Assembly (NCBI RefSeq): GCF_000686945.1
Contig: NZ_JMME01000008.1
Span: forward strand, 62,001 to 126,000
Length of the DNA: 64,000 bases
Origin: Selenomonas sp. AE3005
Lineage (GTDB): Bacteria > Bacillota > Negativicutes > Selenomonadales > Selenomonadaceae
Direction: 5' to 3'
Part shown: in pieces, positions 26,352-35,474 of the stretch
How positions within the stretch are numbered: the stretch's first letter is position 1
Layout: each line of letters begins with the position of its first letter
The notes under the pieces: generated by a model
What the model was told of the DNA's origin: nothing
Database searches by the model: none
What the model saw: only the letters and a program-made list of their open reading frames with translations
Position numbers and translations under genes: made by a program

Positions 26352-29062
26352 TGACTATGCAACATATGTATAATAAATCTACACCCTTGGAAATAAAGAT
26401 AAAAAATAGACCAATAGCTATCATGTCACAAAATGAATGCGATATTATAGCGTGTATTTCTGCATTTGAACGAGGCTGTAACAATGTCTATCTCGTTAAT
26501 GAAAATGGAACCTATTCTGGGTATGCGATATCTAGAAAGTCTTTTCATAAATTATGGGAGCCAAAGGGAAATGCTGTGGTAAATGTGCCTGGCACAGAAA
26601 TGCAAGAATATGAAGAATTACCCTATAATGACAAAATTAGCTCACAACTAATAGCCTATTGTAGTGCTAATGAAGGATTGACGGAGTTCCCTTTGGTTAC
26701 TTGTGAAGGGGTTATTCGTAGTTTGGTATGTCTTGGTTCAAAAGATAATAAGGTAGATAATAATACTTGTATGCCTTGGGAAGTTTGGACAAATTGGCAC
26801 GTTCCATTAACTTTTTTACTGAATTACCAAAAAATATATATTTCTTCGTTAGACGATGTTAATGTGAGAAGCTTTCATCGATATTATAGTACATGTTTAT
26901 CGCTAGAGCTACTCTCGGCAGATAATATAAATGACGCATTATATGGATATGATAATCTCTTAATATATAGTGTTGATGTTTATCCGGAATCCAGCAATAA
27001 AATAAATATAAAATCATTATTTAATAGTATTAATTCTCAAGCAAGTAAGATTATATATAATGAATTGTATATTGAACATTCTAATATAGCATTCTTGGGA
27101 AAAACGTATGTTAATGATTTGGCACGAATAATATATTTGTTAGATCAAGGTCATCAAGTTATTAATGTTATATCTGACACAGAAGTTTTTTGTGGGATTA
27201 TTACTGCGGATGATGTGCGAAATGTATTTCCATGTACGAATATAGCTATACAAAACAATTATATTCCATTTTTAGTCAGTGAAGATAAGATAAAAGCTAA
27301 GTGGTTTGAATTATTTAGACAGGTTGGTTCAGAAATTCCTGTTGTAGTTAATGAAAAGGTATGGGGACTATGTATACGTGGTAATCACTTTGCTGGTAGA
27401 TGTCTGAAATATGAAAAAGAAATACAGCCGCTCTACTGGAATTTGATAAGTGATGAGATTATATTATCTTTTTTTTCTAATTATAATAATGTATTATTGT
27501 CGTCAACTGCAAGCGATTTAAAAAGTTTGGGCGATAGATTAACAGAGTGTGGAATATCTGTATGTTTTTTTGAAAATACGTTAATTAATGATTTTTTGAA
27601 TGGATGCTTTGACTTATTGATTTATGGTAGCGATGTCTGGAATCCAAAGGTAATACCCTCCTTTGATGTTAGAAAAGTATATGCTAATATGCTGGCTGAA
27701 GAAATAAAAAGTTATTTGAGAAAAAATCGAGTAGCGTTTTATTATATTGACATCGAAAAAACACCTGTATCACTTGATGGCAGAATAGAGATTGTACCTG
27801 TACCAACACAACCAGCAATTGTTGTTGGAGGTGAGCGGGTCGTTTATACAGTATATACTGACAGTATTGCTAGTGATGGCTTTCATACCGTGGGGGGGAG
27901 ACGTGTCACTGTAGGAAATAGCGCAGCAAATAAAAAAACGATTCATTTGTTCGGACCATGCACTGTGGTGGGAAGCTTTACAGCTAAGGATGAAGATACG
28001 ATTGCAAGTTTTTTACAAAGTTATATTAATGACGCTAATATACAATATAATGTAGTAAATAATGGTAATCCTGGTGAGAGTAGTATCTCAGCGCTTAATC
28101 GTATAATGGATACGTTGATAATGACTGGTGATATTGTGGTGTTGTTTGGGCAAGATTTGTATAAAGATATACCAGTGTTTTCAGCTATTCAGAATAGTTC
28201 ATTCAAAGACATATTTGATTCAGATAAGTACTGTCGCGGAAAAGTTTTTTTTGATTTAGCTCCACACTTAACACCGTTGGGAAATAAACTGTTAGCAGAT
28301 TATTTGTTTTATTTTTTATATGATGATATGCAGAAATCAATAGATTCGGTTATTGTAAAAACATTGGCTGAAGGTTTGAGAACAAATATATCATGTGATG
28401 ATGCCTTAAAGAAATATTTGGCTTCATTAAAGGTAAACAAAGTGATGTCTAATAAAATTGGTGCGATAGTAATGAATTGCAATCCTTTTACCCGTGGACA
28501 TCTGTTTTTGATTAGGGAAGCGTTAAAGCAAGTTGATTTTTTGTATATATTTGTTGTTGAAGAGGATAGCTCCGCATTTAGTTTCCAAGATCGGTTTGAG
28601 ATGGTAAAGCTTAATTGCAATTGTTTTTCTAATGTGGTGGTACTTCCTTCTGGCCAATATATGATATCACGTATTACATTTAGTGCATATTTCAATAAGG
28701 AAGACTTACAAAATTCAACTATTGTTCCAGCTGCTGATGTTAGGTTATTCGGAAAATATATTGCTCCATATTTAGGCATAAGTAAGCGTTTTGTTGGAGA
28801 GGAGCCTTTGGATAAAATAACTCGTCAATATAATATGGCAATGAAAGAAATTTTACCTGAATATGGAATAGAGCTTGTTGAAATACCACGAATTGAGGAT
28901 GATACGCATCAGCCAATAAATGCAACCCTGGTACGAAAATCTATTTTGGCAGGACGGCTTGAGCAGTGCCACTCGTACATTACGGAAGCAACGTATAAAT
29001 ATATAGAGAAAAACTATGATAGATTATATCAGAGATTAGCAAGCTTTATACGAAATGGATGA
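26351..29062 (+). CDS. 904-residue multidomain protein ending in a CitC-like nucleotidyltransferase
   Basis: The last ~200 residues form a nucleotidyltransferase of the citrate-lyase-ligase type: IGAIVMNCNPFTRGHLFLI with the HxGH-like GH site, then FQDRFEMVKLN, and LVRKSILAGRLE near the end. About residues 535-690 look like an SGNH-type fold (IHLFGPCTVVGSFTAKDED, VVNNGNPGESS, DIVVLFGQDL). Two segments in the first half (VYLVNENGTYSGYAISRKSF and a second ending CGIITADDVRNVF) resemble CBS motifs. It may activate a small acid or sugar phosphate made by the radical SAM enzyme whose gene it overlaps. A G7 run (27892-27898) is in frame. GTG 26348 is an alternative start. Confidence 0.75.
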   Translation: MTMQHMYNKSTPLEIKIKNRPIAIMSQNECDIIACISAFERGCNNVYLVNENGTYSGYAISRKSFHKLWEPKGNAVVNVPGTEMQEYEELPYNDKISSQLIAYCSANEGLTEFPLVTCEGVIRSLVCLGSKDNKVDNNTCMPWEVWTNWHVPLTFLLNYQKIYISSLDDVNVRSFHRYYSTCLSLELLSADNINDALYGYDNLLIYSVDVYPESSNKINIKSLFNSINSQASKIIYNELYIEHSNIAFLGKTYVNDLARIIYLLDQGHQVINVISDTEVFCGIITADDVRNVFPCTNIAIQNNYIPFLVSEDKIKAKWFELFRQVGSEIPVVVNEKVWGLCIRGNHFAGRCLKYEKEIQPLYWNLISDEIILSFFSNYNNVLLSSTASDLKSLGDRLTECGISVCFFENTLINDFLNGCFDLLIYGSDVWNPKVIPSFDVRKVYANMLAEEIKSYLRKNRVAFYYIDIEKTPVSLDGRIEIVPVPTQPAIVVGGERVVYTVYTDSIASDGFHTVGGRRVTVGNSAANKKTIHLFGPCTVVGSFTAKDEDTIASFLQSYINDANIQYNVVNNGNPGESSISALNRIMDTLIMTGDIVVLFGQDLYKDIPVFSAIQNSSFKDIFDSDKYCRGKVFFDLAPHLTPLGNKLLADYLFYFLYDDMQKSIDSVIVKTLAEGLRTNISCDDALKKYLASLKVNKVMSNKIGAIVMNCNPFTRGHLFLIREALKQVDFLYIFVVEEDSSAFSFQDRFEMVKLNCNCFSNVVVLPSGQYMISRITFSAYFNKEDLQNSTIVPAADVRLFGKYIAPYLGISKRFVGEEPLDKITRQYNMAMKEILPEYGIELVEIPRIEDDTHQPINATLVRKSILAGRLEQCHSYITEATYKYIEKNYDRLYQRLASFIRNG
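27892..27898 (+). repeat. G7 homopolymer inside the CitC-like fusion gene
   Basis: Seven G in HTVGGRR codons, just before the SGNH-like part. In frame at this length; a slip would remove the SGNH-like and nucleotidyltransferase domains. Confidence 0.6.
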
Positions 29063-29106
29063 TAAATATTTGAGAATCTATTGAATTAAACTGGATGGAA
29101 ATATAG

Positions 29107-29956
29107 ATGGAAAGACAGCGTATTGTAAAAACATATCAAAAGGCGTTTTTACTTTTGAAGCAGAAAAGATATACTGAGGCTGGAAGGGTAATTGAACAAT
29201 TTTGGCAGTTGAATGGTACGAAGTCTTTGTGGGGATGCTTTTGATGGCCTATATTTTGCGCGACCAACAAAAGTATGTGTCAGAAGTCAAAGTGCTTGAG
29301 GAATTGTTTGAGCATTTTAGGGATTCGGGTGAAGTAAAACTTTTAGCTGATGCTTGGAGTATGATGGGGGATGCGCTGCGTTGTCTAGGTGAAGGTAAGC
29401 TGTCGGTAGAGGCTTTTAAGAAGGCTGTGGAAGTTGAGCCTGCTCTGGAGCAGAAACTAGTGGAATGCAGCAATGCGATATTTTCGGCAAATGCGATTGC
29501 TGGCGTTACAGCTGATTATATGCAATCGCTTTATGTATTATACCGTGAGCTTTTGGGAAATTTGTCTGTGAGGCCTTATTCGCCCACTGTATGGAAGCAT
29601 AAAAAAATTCGTGTGGGTTATATTTCAGCAGATTTACGTGACCATGCAGTAGCACAGTTTGTCAGGCCGATGCTTTGTCAGTATGATAAGGAAAAATTTG
29701 CAGTGTATGTTTACTCCGTGACGCGCCATCCTGATAAAGTGACGGAGGCACTGCAGCAAGGTGGTGCACTATGGTGGGATGTTTCTGCTGATCGCTGGCC
29801 ACAGATTGCTGAACAGATACGATTCGATGAAATGCTCTGAGGCTGATACGTCACCTTATTTTACGGAAAATCTTTTGCGGTTACCTCATAGCCATTTATG
29901 CTATCAGCCATTTGCGGATTTCCCTGAAGTTGGGCAACCGCCATGCTTGCAATGCT
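29107..29956 (+). pseudogene. GT41 glycosyltransferase remnant: frameshift, internal deletion, cut by an IS fragment
   Basis: Matches the intact gene at 30782. The start (MERQRIVKTYQKAFLLLKQK) is followed by a frameshift near 29205, then TPR-like sequence and IRVGYISADLRDHAVAQFV. After EQIRFDE (29835) the frame breaks, and the text jumps directly to TSPYFTENLLRLPHSH, omitting roughly 80-90 codons of the catalytic domain. It ends at about 29956, where transposase sequence begins. It is non-functional and is presumably the tandem duplicate of the gene at 30782. Confidence 0.8.
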
Positions 29957-30655
29957 GTCCGCGCGGATCATCAATGCGCATATTCGCCCTCTTACATCTG
30001 AGAATCGCGATGACTGCTTTGTTATTGACGATTCGCTGTATGAGCGCGCAGGCGTAAAACGTACTGAATTGGCCTCCTGGGTCTTCGACCATGTTTCCAT
30101 GCGATGCAAAAAGGGCTTCCGCCTGTTGACACTTGGCTGGACGGATGGCTGTACCTTTTTGCCCATCAACCATTCTCTGCTGGCATCCAGCGATGCAGAA
30201 AAAGTTCTTGGCCCCTGCAACAAGATAGACAAGCGGACTATTGCTGGAAAACGCAGATTTTTGGCTCGTCAAGAGGGGACTACGGTTATGGTAGAACTCT
30301 TGAAAACCGCTCTGGCAGCTGGTCACAAGGCGAAGTATGTCCTCTTTGACAGCTGGTTTTCCAATCCTCAGCAGATTCTGGATATCAAATCCTTAGGTCT
30401 GGACACCATTGCCATGGTAAAGCGCAGCATCAAGATACGCTATTTCTACAATGGCGAATCTCTGGATATCAAGAAGATTTTTGCCGCCTACAAGAAGCGG
30501 CGCGGCCGTTCCCACTATCTCCTGTCTGTAAACGTAAAGGTAGGACAGGACAAAAATGGAAAAAATGGACTGGATGCTAAAATTGTCTGTGTTCGCAACC
30601 GGAACAACCGCAAGGACTGGATTGCCATAATTTGCACAACTTCAGAACTCTGCGT
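29957..30655 (+). mobile_element. internal fragment of an IS4-family transposase
   Basis: About 230 codons matching the middle of the transposase at 22.4-23.8 kb: FVIDDSLYERAGVKRTEL, KGFRLLTLGWTDGCTFLP, YVLFDSWFSNP, AAYKKRRGRSHYLLSV, VRNRNNRKDW. N-terminus, C-terminus (including the catalytic Glu region) and both inverted ends are missing. It is a different, diverged element from the complete IS. It replaces the C-terminal part of the GT41 pseudogene. Confidence 0.8.
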
Positions 30656-30781
30656 CTTGACTGCGAGTCAATAAAGCATATTTTTAGATGGTAACTTGTG
30701 TGTAATGTTGCAAAAGCTGTAGAAAAAACTGTAGAGTGGTCTAAGGCTTGATGTAATGGAAAGGATGTGACTGATGGTGTG

Positions 30782-32341
30782 ATGATGGAAGATTTTTTGC
30801 AGGTATATGAAATTGCCTTGAAGTTATACAAAGATAATAAGTTGGATGAGGCTTGGCAGTGCATAACTTTCTGGGAGAAAAAAACAGGTGCGTATGCTTT
30901 ATTATCTATGCTGCTTAAGGCATATATATTGAGGCAAAAGAAGTGTTATGTATCGGAAGTTGAAATGCTGGGGGAATTGCTTAAGCTATATGGCAATGAT
31001 GCTGATAAATCACGTATAGCTGATGCCTATAGTCTTTTGGGGTCATCTTTGCGTATGCTGGGGGAAAGCCGGTTATCCATGGAGGCTTTTTTGAAGTCAG
31101 CAGAAACAGAGCCAAGGGTTGAACGAAAATTACCTGAGGTAAGCAATGCCTTATTTACAGCCAATGCCATAGAAGATATTTCTGCTACTGAATTGCAGGC
31201 TATGTATGGCATGTATCGAACTCTGTTAGAATTTGCAGGTGTGAAGGCATATCTCGCACCTGACTGGCAGCATGATAAAATTCGTGTTGGCTATATATCT
31301 GCCGACTGGCGTAATCATGCAGTAGGGCAATTTGTACGTCCATTATTATTCAATTATGATACTGAGCAATTTGAGGTATTTGTATATCAGCTAAATAAGT
31401 CTTGCGATGCTGTAACGAACGACTTGCATAAAAGTTCCGTTAAGTGGCGTGAGATAGCTGATTTTAGTTTTGAAGATATTGCAGCACAGATACGGGCTGA
31501 TGAGATTGATATTTTGGTAGACTTAGGTGGTCATACGGCAGGAAATGCCTTGCCGGTCTTGGCATATAGGCCAGCGAGAAAACAGATTTCTGGTATCGGT
31601 TATTTTAACAGTACAGGAATAGACGAATGTGATGGTTTCTTATCGGATGTATATTGTGCATCTGCGACAACGTCGCCGTACTTTACGGAAAAGCTGTTAC
31701 GCTTGCCACATACGCATTTTTGTTATCAGCCATATAAAGTTTTTCCAGACGTGAAACCTCCTCCATGTATGAAAAATGGATATATTACCTTCGGCTCATT
31801 CAATAATTTTGCCAAGGTGAATGATGGTATGTTAGCATTGTGGCGTGAAATATTGGCTCATGTACCCCACTCCAGATTGGTGCTAAAACATATGCTGCTG
31901 GGAACAGAGGAAGGCCTAAACTATACGAAAAAGCGTATGTCAGATTTAGGAATGGATTTATCCAGAATAGAGTTTAGGGATTATTCTGAGGATTATTTGC
32001 AGCAGTATAATGATATAGATATTGCGCTGGATACATCACCTTATCCAGGTGGGCTGACTACTTGTGAGGCTTTGTATATGGGAATCCCGGTAGTGACGTT
32101 AAAGGGGAATCGTCATGGTGCGAATTTTGGGTATAGCTTTCTTGCCAATATTGGGCTTGAAGAATTGGCTGCTGATACAAAAGAAGGCTATGTGAATTTG
32201 GCAGTTGGGTTAAGTTGTGACGTGCAACTATTGCAGGAATTGCGGAAAAGACTGCGCGGCATGATGGAAGAATCACCTCTTATGGATAGTGCGGGGTATA
32301 TGAAAGATTTAGAGGAGCTTTATCAGGAAATATTGAGATGA
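30782..32341 (+). CDS. GT41-type TPR glycosyltransferase
   Basis: 519 aa. The first ~160 residues are TPR-like helices (YSLLGSSLRMLGESRLSMEA); the catalytic part has IRVGYISADWRNHAVGQF, LVDLGGHTAGN, GIGYFNSTGIDECDGF, FGSFNNFAKVNDGML and SPYPGGLTTCEALYMGIPV. One G of the usual PGGGTT is replaced by L. This family glycosylates Ser/Thr of proteins from UDP-sugars. The start is uncertain: ATG 30782 aligns best with the duplicate at 29107, while GTG 30767 is in frame further upstream. A stem-loop terminator follows at once, so this gene closes the AT-rich glycosyltransferase series. Confidence 0.85.
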   Translation: MMEDFLQVYEIALKLYKDNKLDEAWQCITFWEKKTGAYALLSMLLKAYILRQKKCYVSEVEMLGELLKLYGNDADKSRIADAYSLLGSSLRMLGESRLSMEAFLKSAETEPRVERKLPEVSNALFTANAIEDISATELQAMYGMYRTLLEFAGVKAYLAPDWQHDKIRVGYISADWRNHAVGQFVRPLLFNYDTEQFEVFVYQLNKSCDAVTNDLHKSSVKWREIADFSFEDIAAQIRADEIDILVDLGGHTAGNALPVLAYRPARKQISGIGYFNSTGIDECDGFLSDVYCASATTSPYFTEKLLRLPHTHFCYQPYKVFPDVKPPPCMKNGYITFGSFNNFAKVNDGMLALWREILAHVPHSRLVLKHMLLGTEEGLNYTKKRMSDLGMDLSRIEFRDYSEDYLQQYNDIDIALDTSPYPGGLTTCEALYMGIPVVTLKGNRHGANFGYSFLANIGLEELAADTKEGYVNLAVGLSCDVQLLQELRKRLRGMMEESPLMDSAGYMKDLEELYQEILR

Positions 32342-32352
32342 GTCTTATATCA

Positions 32353-32374
32353 GGCGACTGCGGTCGCCTTTTTT
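32353..32374 (+). terminator. Rho-independent terminator after the GT41 gene
   Basis: Stem GGCGAC/GTCGCC with a 4-base loop followed by six T, 12 bp after the stop codon. Confidence 0.85.
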
Positions 32375-32378
32375 GTAC

Positions 32379-32452
32379 AAACATTATGGAACAATAGCAG
32401 GATTTTACCAAATAAGAGCGAATAATAATATTGTATGCCTGTGAAGGTGATG
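32379..32452 (+). repeat. 74-bp direct repeat, copy 1 (duplicate of the rseC upstream region)
   Basis: Nearly the same as 33568-33641, with an identical 37-bp core (32398-32434 and 33587-33623) starting CAGGATTTTACCAAATAAGA. Copy 2 is the leader and ribosome site of rseC; here the ribosome-site part leads into no gene. The two copies bracket the acyltransferase gene at 32506 and its terminator. Confidence 0.85.
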
Positions 32453-32505
32453 AAGTGCGTGTTTATCGTATGCCGGCTAAGGATTTAAATTAGGGGAGTT
32501 TATGT

Positions 32506-33519
32506 ATGATAAAAAATATAGATTTTGGAGATTTTCAGCCTAAAACGCGTAAGCTGCAATTAGATGCGAAGTTTGATTTTACTAGCGTTACATTAGGTGC
32601 AGGATCCTATATTGCTGGTGCAGAAATGGCTCTTTGTGATGATAAAGAGGCCCATTTGTTAGTAGGAAAATATTCTTCTCTGGCACATGATTTACATTTT
32701 TATATTGGCATAAATCACGATTATAGACGCGTATCTACATACCCCTTTGATTCCAGATATTTGGATAAATGGTGGGATTCATCTAAACAAATAGCACATA
32801 TAGAGGGAAGGTATAACCGCAAGCAAGTGATAATTGGCAATGATGTATGGATTGGGGCAGACGTTACTGTTATGGGGGGAGTGCGAATTGGAAATGGTGC
32901 TGTGGTGGCTGCTGGTGCATTGGTATCTAAAGATGTACCGCCATATGCAATCGTTGGAGGCAATCCGGCCAGAGTTATAAAATATCGTTTTAGTCAGGAT
33001 GTTATAGAACAGTTACAACAAATAAAGTGGTGGAATTGGCCACAAGATAGAATTAAGGCAGCATTACCGTTGTTTTCAGATATTGATAAGTTTCTGCAGC
33101 AGTACGGAATAATAAAGCAGAATAACGAACAATGTTCATTGTATAATGAAATTGTTAAGTTACACTCAAATTATAAAATTTATCACTTTTTACCGGATTT
33201 TCATAGTGATGAAGGTGTTTGGCAGGATTTTATTCCTAGATTTATAAAAAATTTTACAATAAGGGATAAAGTCATATTATTGCTATGGGTAGATGATTCA
33301 AAGGCCGCTGAGCAATGTTTGTCTTTGGTGCAAATGATGCTGGAACAGCAAGGTGATGAGGCACCAATTATCAATACATATCAGGGAGATATAAATGTTA
33401 TGGCATCTATTATAAATGATGTAGATGTGATTGTAACAACCAAGGAAGAAGAGTCTATAGATATAATTGACAGTGTAACTTCAGGGGATGTAAAGGTTAT
33501 GTATGCTTATGATTTATAG
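32506..33519 (+). CDS. left-handed beta-helix acyltransferase (CatB/Xat type), intact copy
   Basis: 337 aa. The N-terminal hexapeptide-repeat domain has [39 protein letters not shown] with the likely catalytic histidine, [38 protein letters not shown] and [13 protein letters not shown]. Members move acetyl or other acyl groups from CoA to hydroxyls or amines of antibiotics and sugars. The last ~110 residues ([17 protein letters not shown], then [17 protein letters not shown]) form a separate domain found in the other island copies and not in ordinary CatB. AGGGGAG precedes the ATG. It sits alone between two terminators and two copies of the 74-bp repeat, as a cassette at the island's edge. 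Confidence 0.85.
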   Translation: MIKNIDFGDFQPKTRKLQLDAKFDFTSVTLGAGSYIAGAEMALCDDKEAHLLVGKYSSLAHDLHFYIGINHDYRRVSTYPFDSRYLDKWWDSSKQIAHIEGRYNRKQVIIGNDVWIGADVTVMGGVRIGNGAVVAAGALVSKDVPPYAIVGGNPARVIKYRFSQDVIEQLQQIKWWNWPQDRIKAALPLFSDIDKFLQQYGIIKQNNEQCSLYNEIVKLHSNYKIYHFLPDFHSDEGVWQDFIPRFIKNFTIRDKVILLLWVDDSKAAEQCLSLVQMMLEQQGDEAPIINTYQGDINVMASIINDVDVIVTTKEEESIDIIDSVTSGDVKVMYAYDL

Positions 33520-33533
33520 AGGAGTGTTTATGA

Positions 33534-33559
33534 GGCGGCGGAGGCCGCCGTTTTCTTTT
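33534..33559 (+). terminator. Rho-independent terminator after the acyltransferase gene
   Basis: Stem GGCGGC/GCCGCC with loop GGAG, followed by GTTTTCTTTT. Confidence 0.75.
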
Positions 33560-33567
33560 ATGAGAGG

Positions 33568-33641
33568 AAACATTATACAAATAAAACAGGATTTTACCAA
33601 ATAAGAGCGAATAATAATATTGTGTGCCTGTGGAGGTGATG
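33568..33641 (+). repeat. 74-bp direct repeat, copy 2, leader of rseC
   Basis: Nearly identical to 32379-32452. It runs into the ribosome site of rseC, so it probably carries the promoter of the rseC-rnf operon; a possible pair is TTTACC, 16 bp, TAATAT. This is the likely original copy. Confidence 0.75.
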
Positions 33642-33644
33642 TGT

Positions 33645-34061
33645 ATGAAACAGGAACAAGGTATAGTTTTGTCCGTGGAGGGCGGGCTGGCCAAGGTGCG
33701 TGTAGGGCGGCATGAGGAGTGCGGTTCCTGCGGGGCTTGTGGCGGTGCGCAGCAGGTTGTAGTTGAGGCGGTGAATGACGTCGGGGCGCAGCCGGGGCAG
33801 CGTGTGCTTTTTGAGTTCCGGGAGGCAAATGTCCTCACGGGGGCGTTTGTGGTCTTTATTCTGCCGCTGCTTATGGGCGGCGTCGGGGCGGTTATCGGTC
33901 ATTTTTTGGCGCCGGTGTTGGACGCGAGTGGCAGTCTGCCGTATGTGCTGGGGGCATTGGTGTTCTTTTTACTGGCACTGGTGCTGGTGAAAATGTTTGA
34001 TAAACGGGCCGCACATAAACAGGAGGCCAAGCCTGTTATTGTCGAGATAATCGACGGTTAG
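33645..34061 (+). CDS. rseC: RseC/MucC-family membrane protein
   Basis: 138 aa. The N-terminus has a small domain with the cysteine cluster CGSCGACGG (HEECGSCGACGGAQQ), followed by two hydrophobic segments (FVVFILPLLMGGVGAVIGHF; LPYVLGALVFFLLALVLV), the usual RseC layout. RseC proteins are linked to SoxR-reducing Rsx/Rnf complexes, and here the gene directly precedes rnfC. ATG 33645 is 6 bp behind GGAGGTG; an ATG two codons upstream is less well placed. Expected in the cytoplasmic membrane, assisting assembly or electron supply of the Rnf complex (inference from the family). Confidence 0.8.
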   Translation: MKQEQGIVLSVEGGLAKVRVGRHEECGSCGACGGAQQVVVEAVNDVGAQPGQRVLFEFREANVLTGAFVVFILPLLMGGVGAVIGHFLAPVLDASGSLPYVLGALVFFLLALVLVKMFDKRAAHKQEAKPVIVEIIDG

Positions 34062-34103
34062 TCTTGCTATATTTATATTTTAGGATAGCTACGAGGTGGT
34101 TTT

Positions 34104-35474
34104 ATGTTCAAGAGTTTTCTGGGGGGCATACACCCTCAGGACGGGAAGAAACTGGCCATGGACAAGCCGATTGAAACCATGCCGGTGCCCCAGGAACTGG
34201 TGGTGCCGATGGGGCAGCATATCGGAGCGCCGTGCAATCCCACGGTAAAGGTGGGGGATATGGTAAAGCGCGGCCAGCTTATTGGCACGAGTCCGGCTTT
34301 TATGCATGCGGATATTCATAGCCCCGTATCTGGTAAGGTCGTTAAAATCGAGCCACGGCCGCATTCGGGCATGGGCAGCTGTATGGCGGTGGTCATTGAA
34401 AATGACGGTCTGGACGAGTGGGCTGATGGGCTGCCGCTGACGCGCAACTGGCAGGCTATGGAGAATGAGGAGATTCTGACAGCCATTCAGAGTGCCGGCA
34501 TTGTGGGCATGGGCGGTGCGACTTTTCCCGCGCATGTGAAGTTAAAGCCGAGCAAGCCCGTGGATATACTGATTTTAAACGGTGCGGAGTGTGAGCCGTA
34601 TCTGACTGCTGACTACCGGCTGATGCTGGAGGAAGGCGCGAAAATCATCACGGGCACGCAGATTCTGCAAAAAATTCTGGGCGTCAAGCGTACGGTAATT
34701 GGCATTGAGGACAATAAGCCTGAGGCCATCAAGGCGATGACGCAGGCGGCGCAGGGAACGAATATTGAAGTGGCAGCGCTGAAAACGAAGTATCCGCAGG
34801 GCGCGGAAAAAATGCTGATTAAGGTTATCTCCGGCCGGGAGGTGCCGATGGGCGGTCTGCCGATGGACGTGGGCGCGGTGGTACAGAATGTGGGCACGGT
34901 GGCGGCGATTGCCGACGCTGTGGAGCACGGCCTGCCGCTGACGGAGCGTATTACGACGGTGACGGGGGACGCGATTGCAGAGCCTAAGAACCTGCGTATC
35001 CGCATTGGTACGCCATATCAGGTGGCTATTGACTATTGCGGCGGTTTTAAGGAGCCGGCGGATAAACTGATTGCCGGCGGCCCGATGATGGGCATGGCGC
35101 AGACGACGGCGCAGGTGCCGGTGATGAAAGGCTCGTCGGGAATTTTGGCGCTGACGCGAAAAATGACGGAGCATGGCCCGGAGATGAACTGCATTCGCTG
35201 CGGCCGTTGTGTCAAGGCCTGTCCTATGGGACTCGTGCCGTCAATGCTTTCGATTTTGTCGGAGCGGCAGGATTTTGCGGCCTGCCGTGATGATTACGGG
35301 CTGATGAATTGCGTGGAATGCGGCTGCTGCACCTTTGTGTGTCCGGCCAAGCGCAATATTGTACAGTATATCAAGAATGCCAAGGGCTTTGTCCGGGCGG
35401 AGATGGCCAGGGCCAAAGCGGCGGCAGCGAAAAAGGCACAGGAAAATGAAGAGCAGAAGGGGGCGGCAAAATGA
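34104..35474 (+). CDS. rnfC: Rnf electron transport complex subunit C
   Basis: 456 aa. RnfC carries the NADH/FMN-binding part of the ferredoxin:NAD+ oxidoreductase. Seen here: the biotin-lipoyl-like start (PCNPTVKVGDMVKRGQLIG), the nucleotide-binding VGMGGATFPAHVKL and LILNGAECEPYLTADYRLM, and two 4Fe-4S motifs near the C-terminus, CIRCGRCVKACP and CVECGCCTFVCP. GAGGTGG precedes the ATG, 42 bp after rseC; it overlaps rnfD by 4 bp. It lacks the long Ala/Lys-rich tail of enterobacterial RnfC, having only a short one, as in Firmicutes. Confidence 0.95.
   Translation: MFKSFLGGIHPQDGKKLAMDKPIETMPVPQELVVPMGQHIGAPCNPTVKVGDMVKRGQLIGTSPAFMHADIHSPVSGKVVKIEPRPHSGMGSCMAVVIENDGLDEWADGLPLTRNWQAMENEEILTAIQSAGIVGMGGATFPAHVKLKPSKPVDILILNGAECEPYLTADYRLMLEEGAKIITGTQILQKILGVKRTVIGIEDNKPEAIKAMTQAAQGTNIEVAALKTKYPQGAEKMLIKVISGREVPMGGLPMDVGAVVQNVGTVAAIADAVEHGLPLTERITTVTGDAIAEPKNLRIRIGTPYQVAIDYCGGFKEPADKLIAGGPMMGMAQTTAQVPVMKGSSGILALTRKMTEHGPEMNCIRCGRCVKACPMGLVPSMLSILSERQDFAACRDDYGLMNCVECGCCTFVCPAKRNIVQYIKNAKGFVRAEMARAKAAAAKKAQENEEQKGAAK

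Noticed and set aside
33514-33902. three overlapping minus-strand frames upstream of and across rseC
   Set aside because: Pro/His/Arg-rich shadow translations of rseC and its leader; no start signals.
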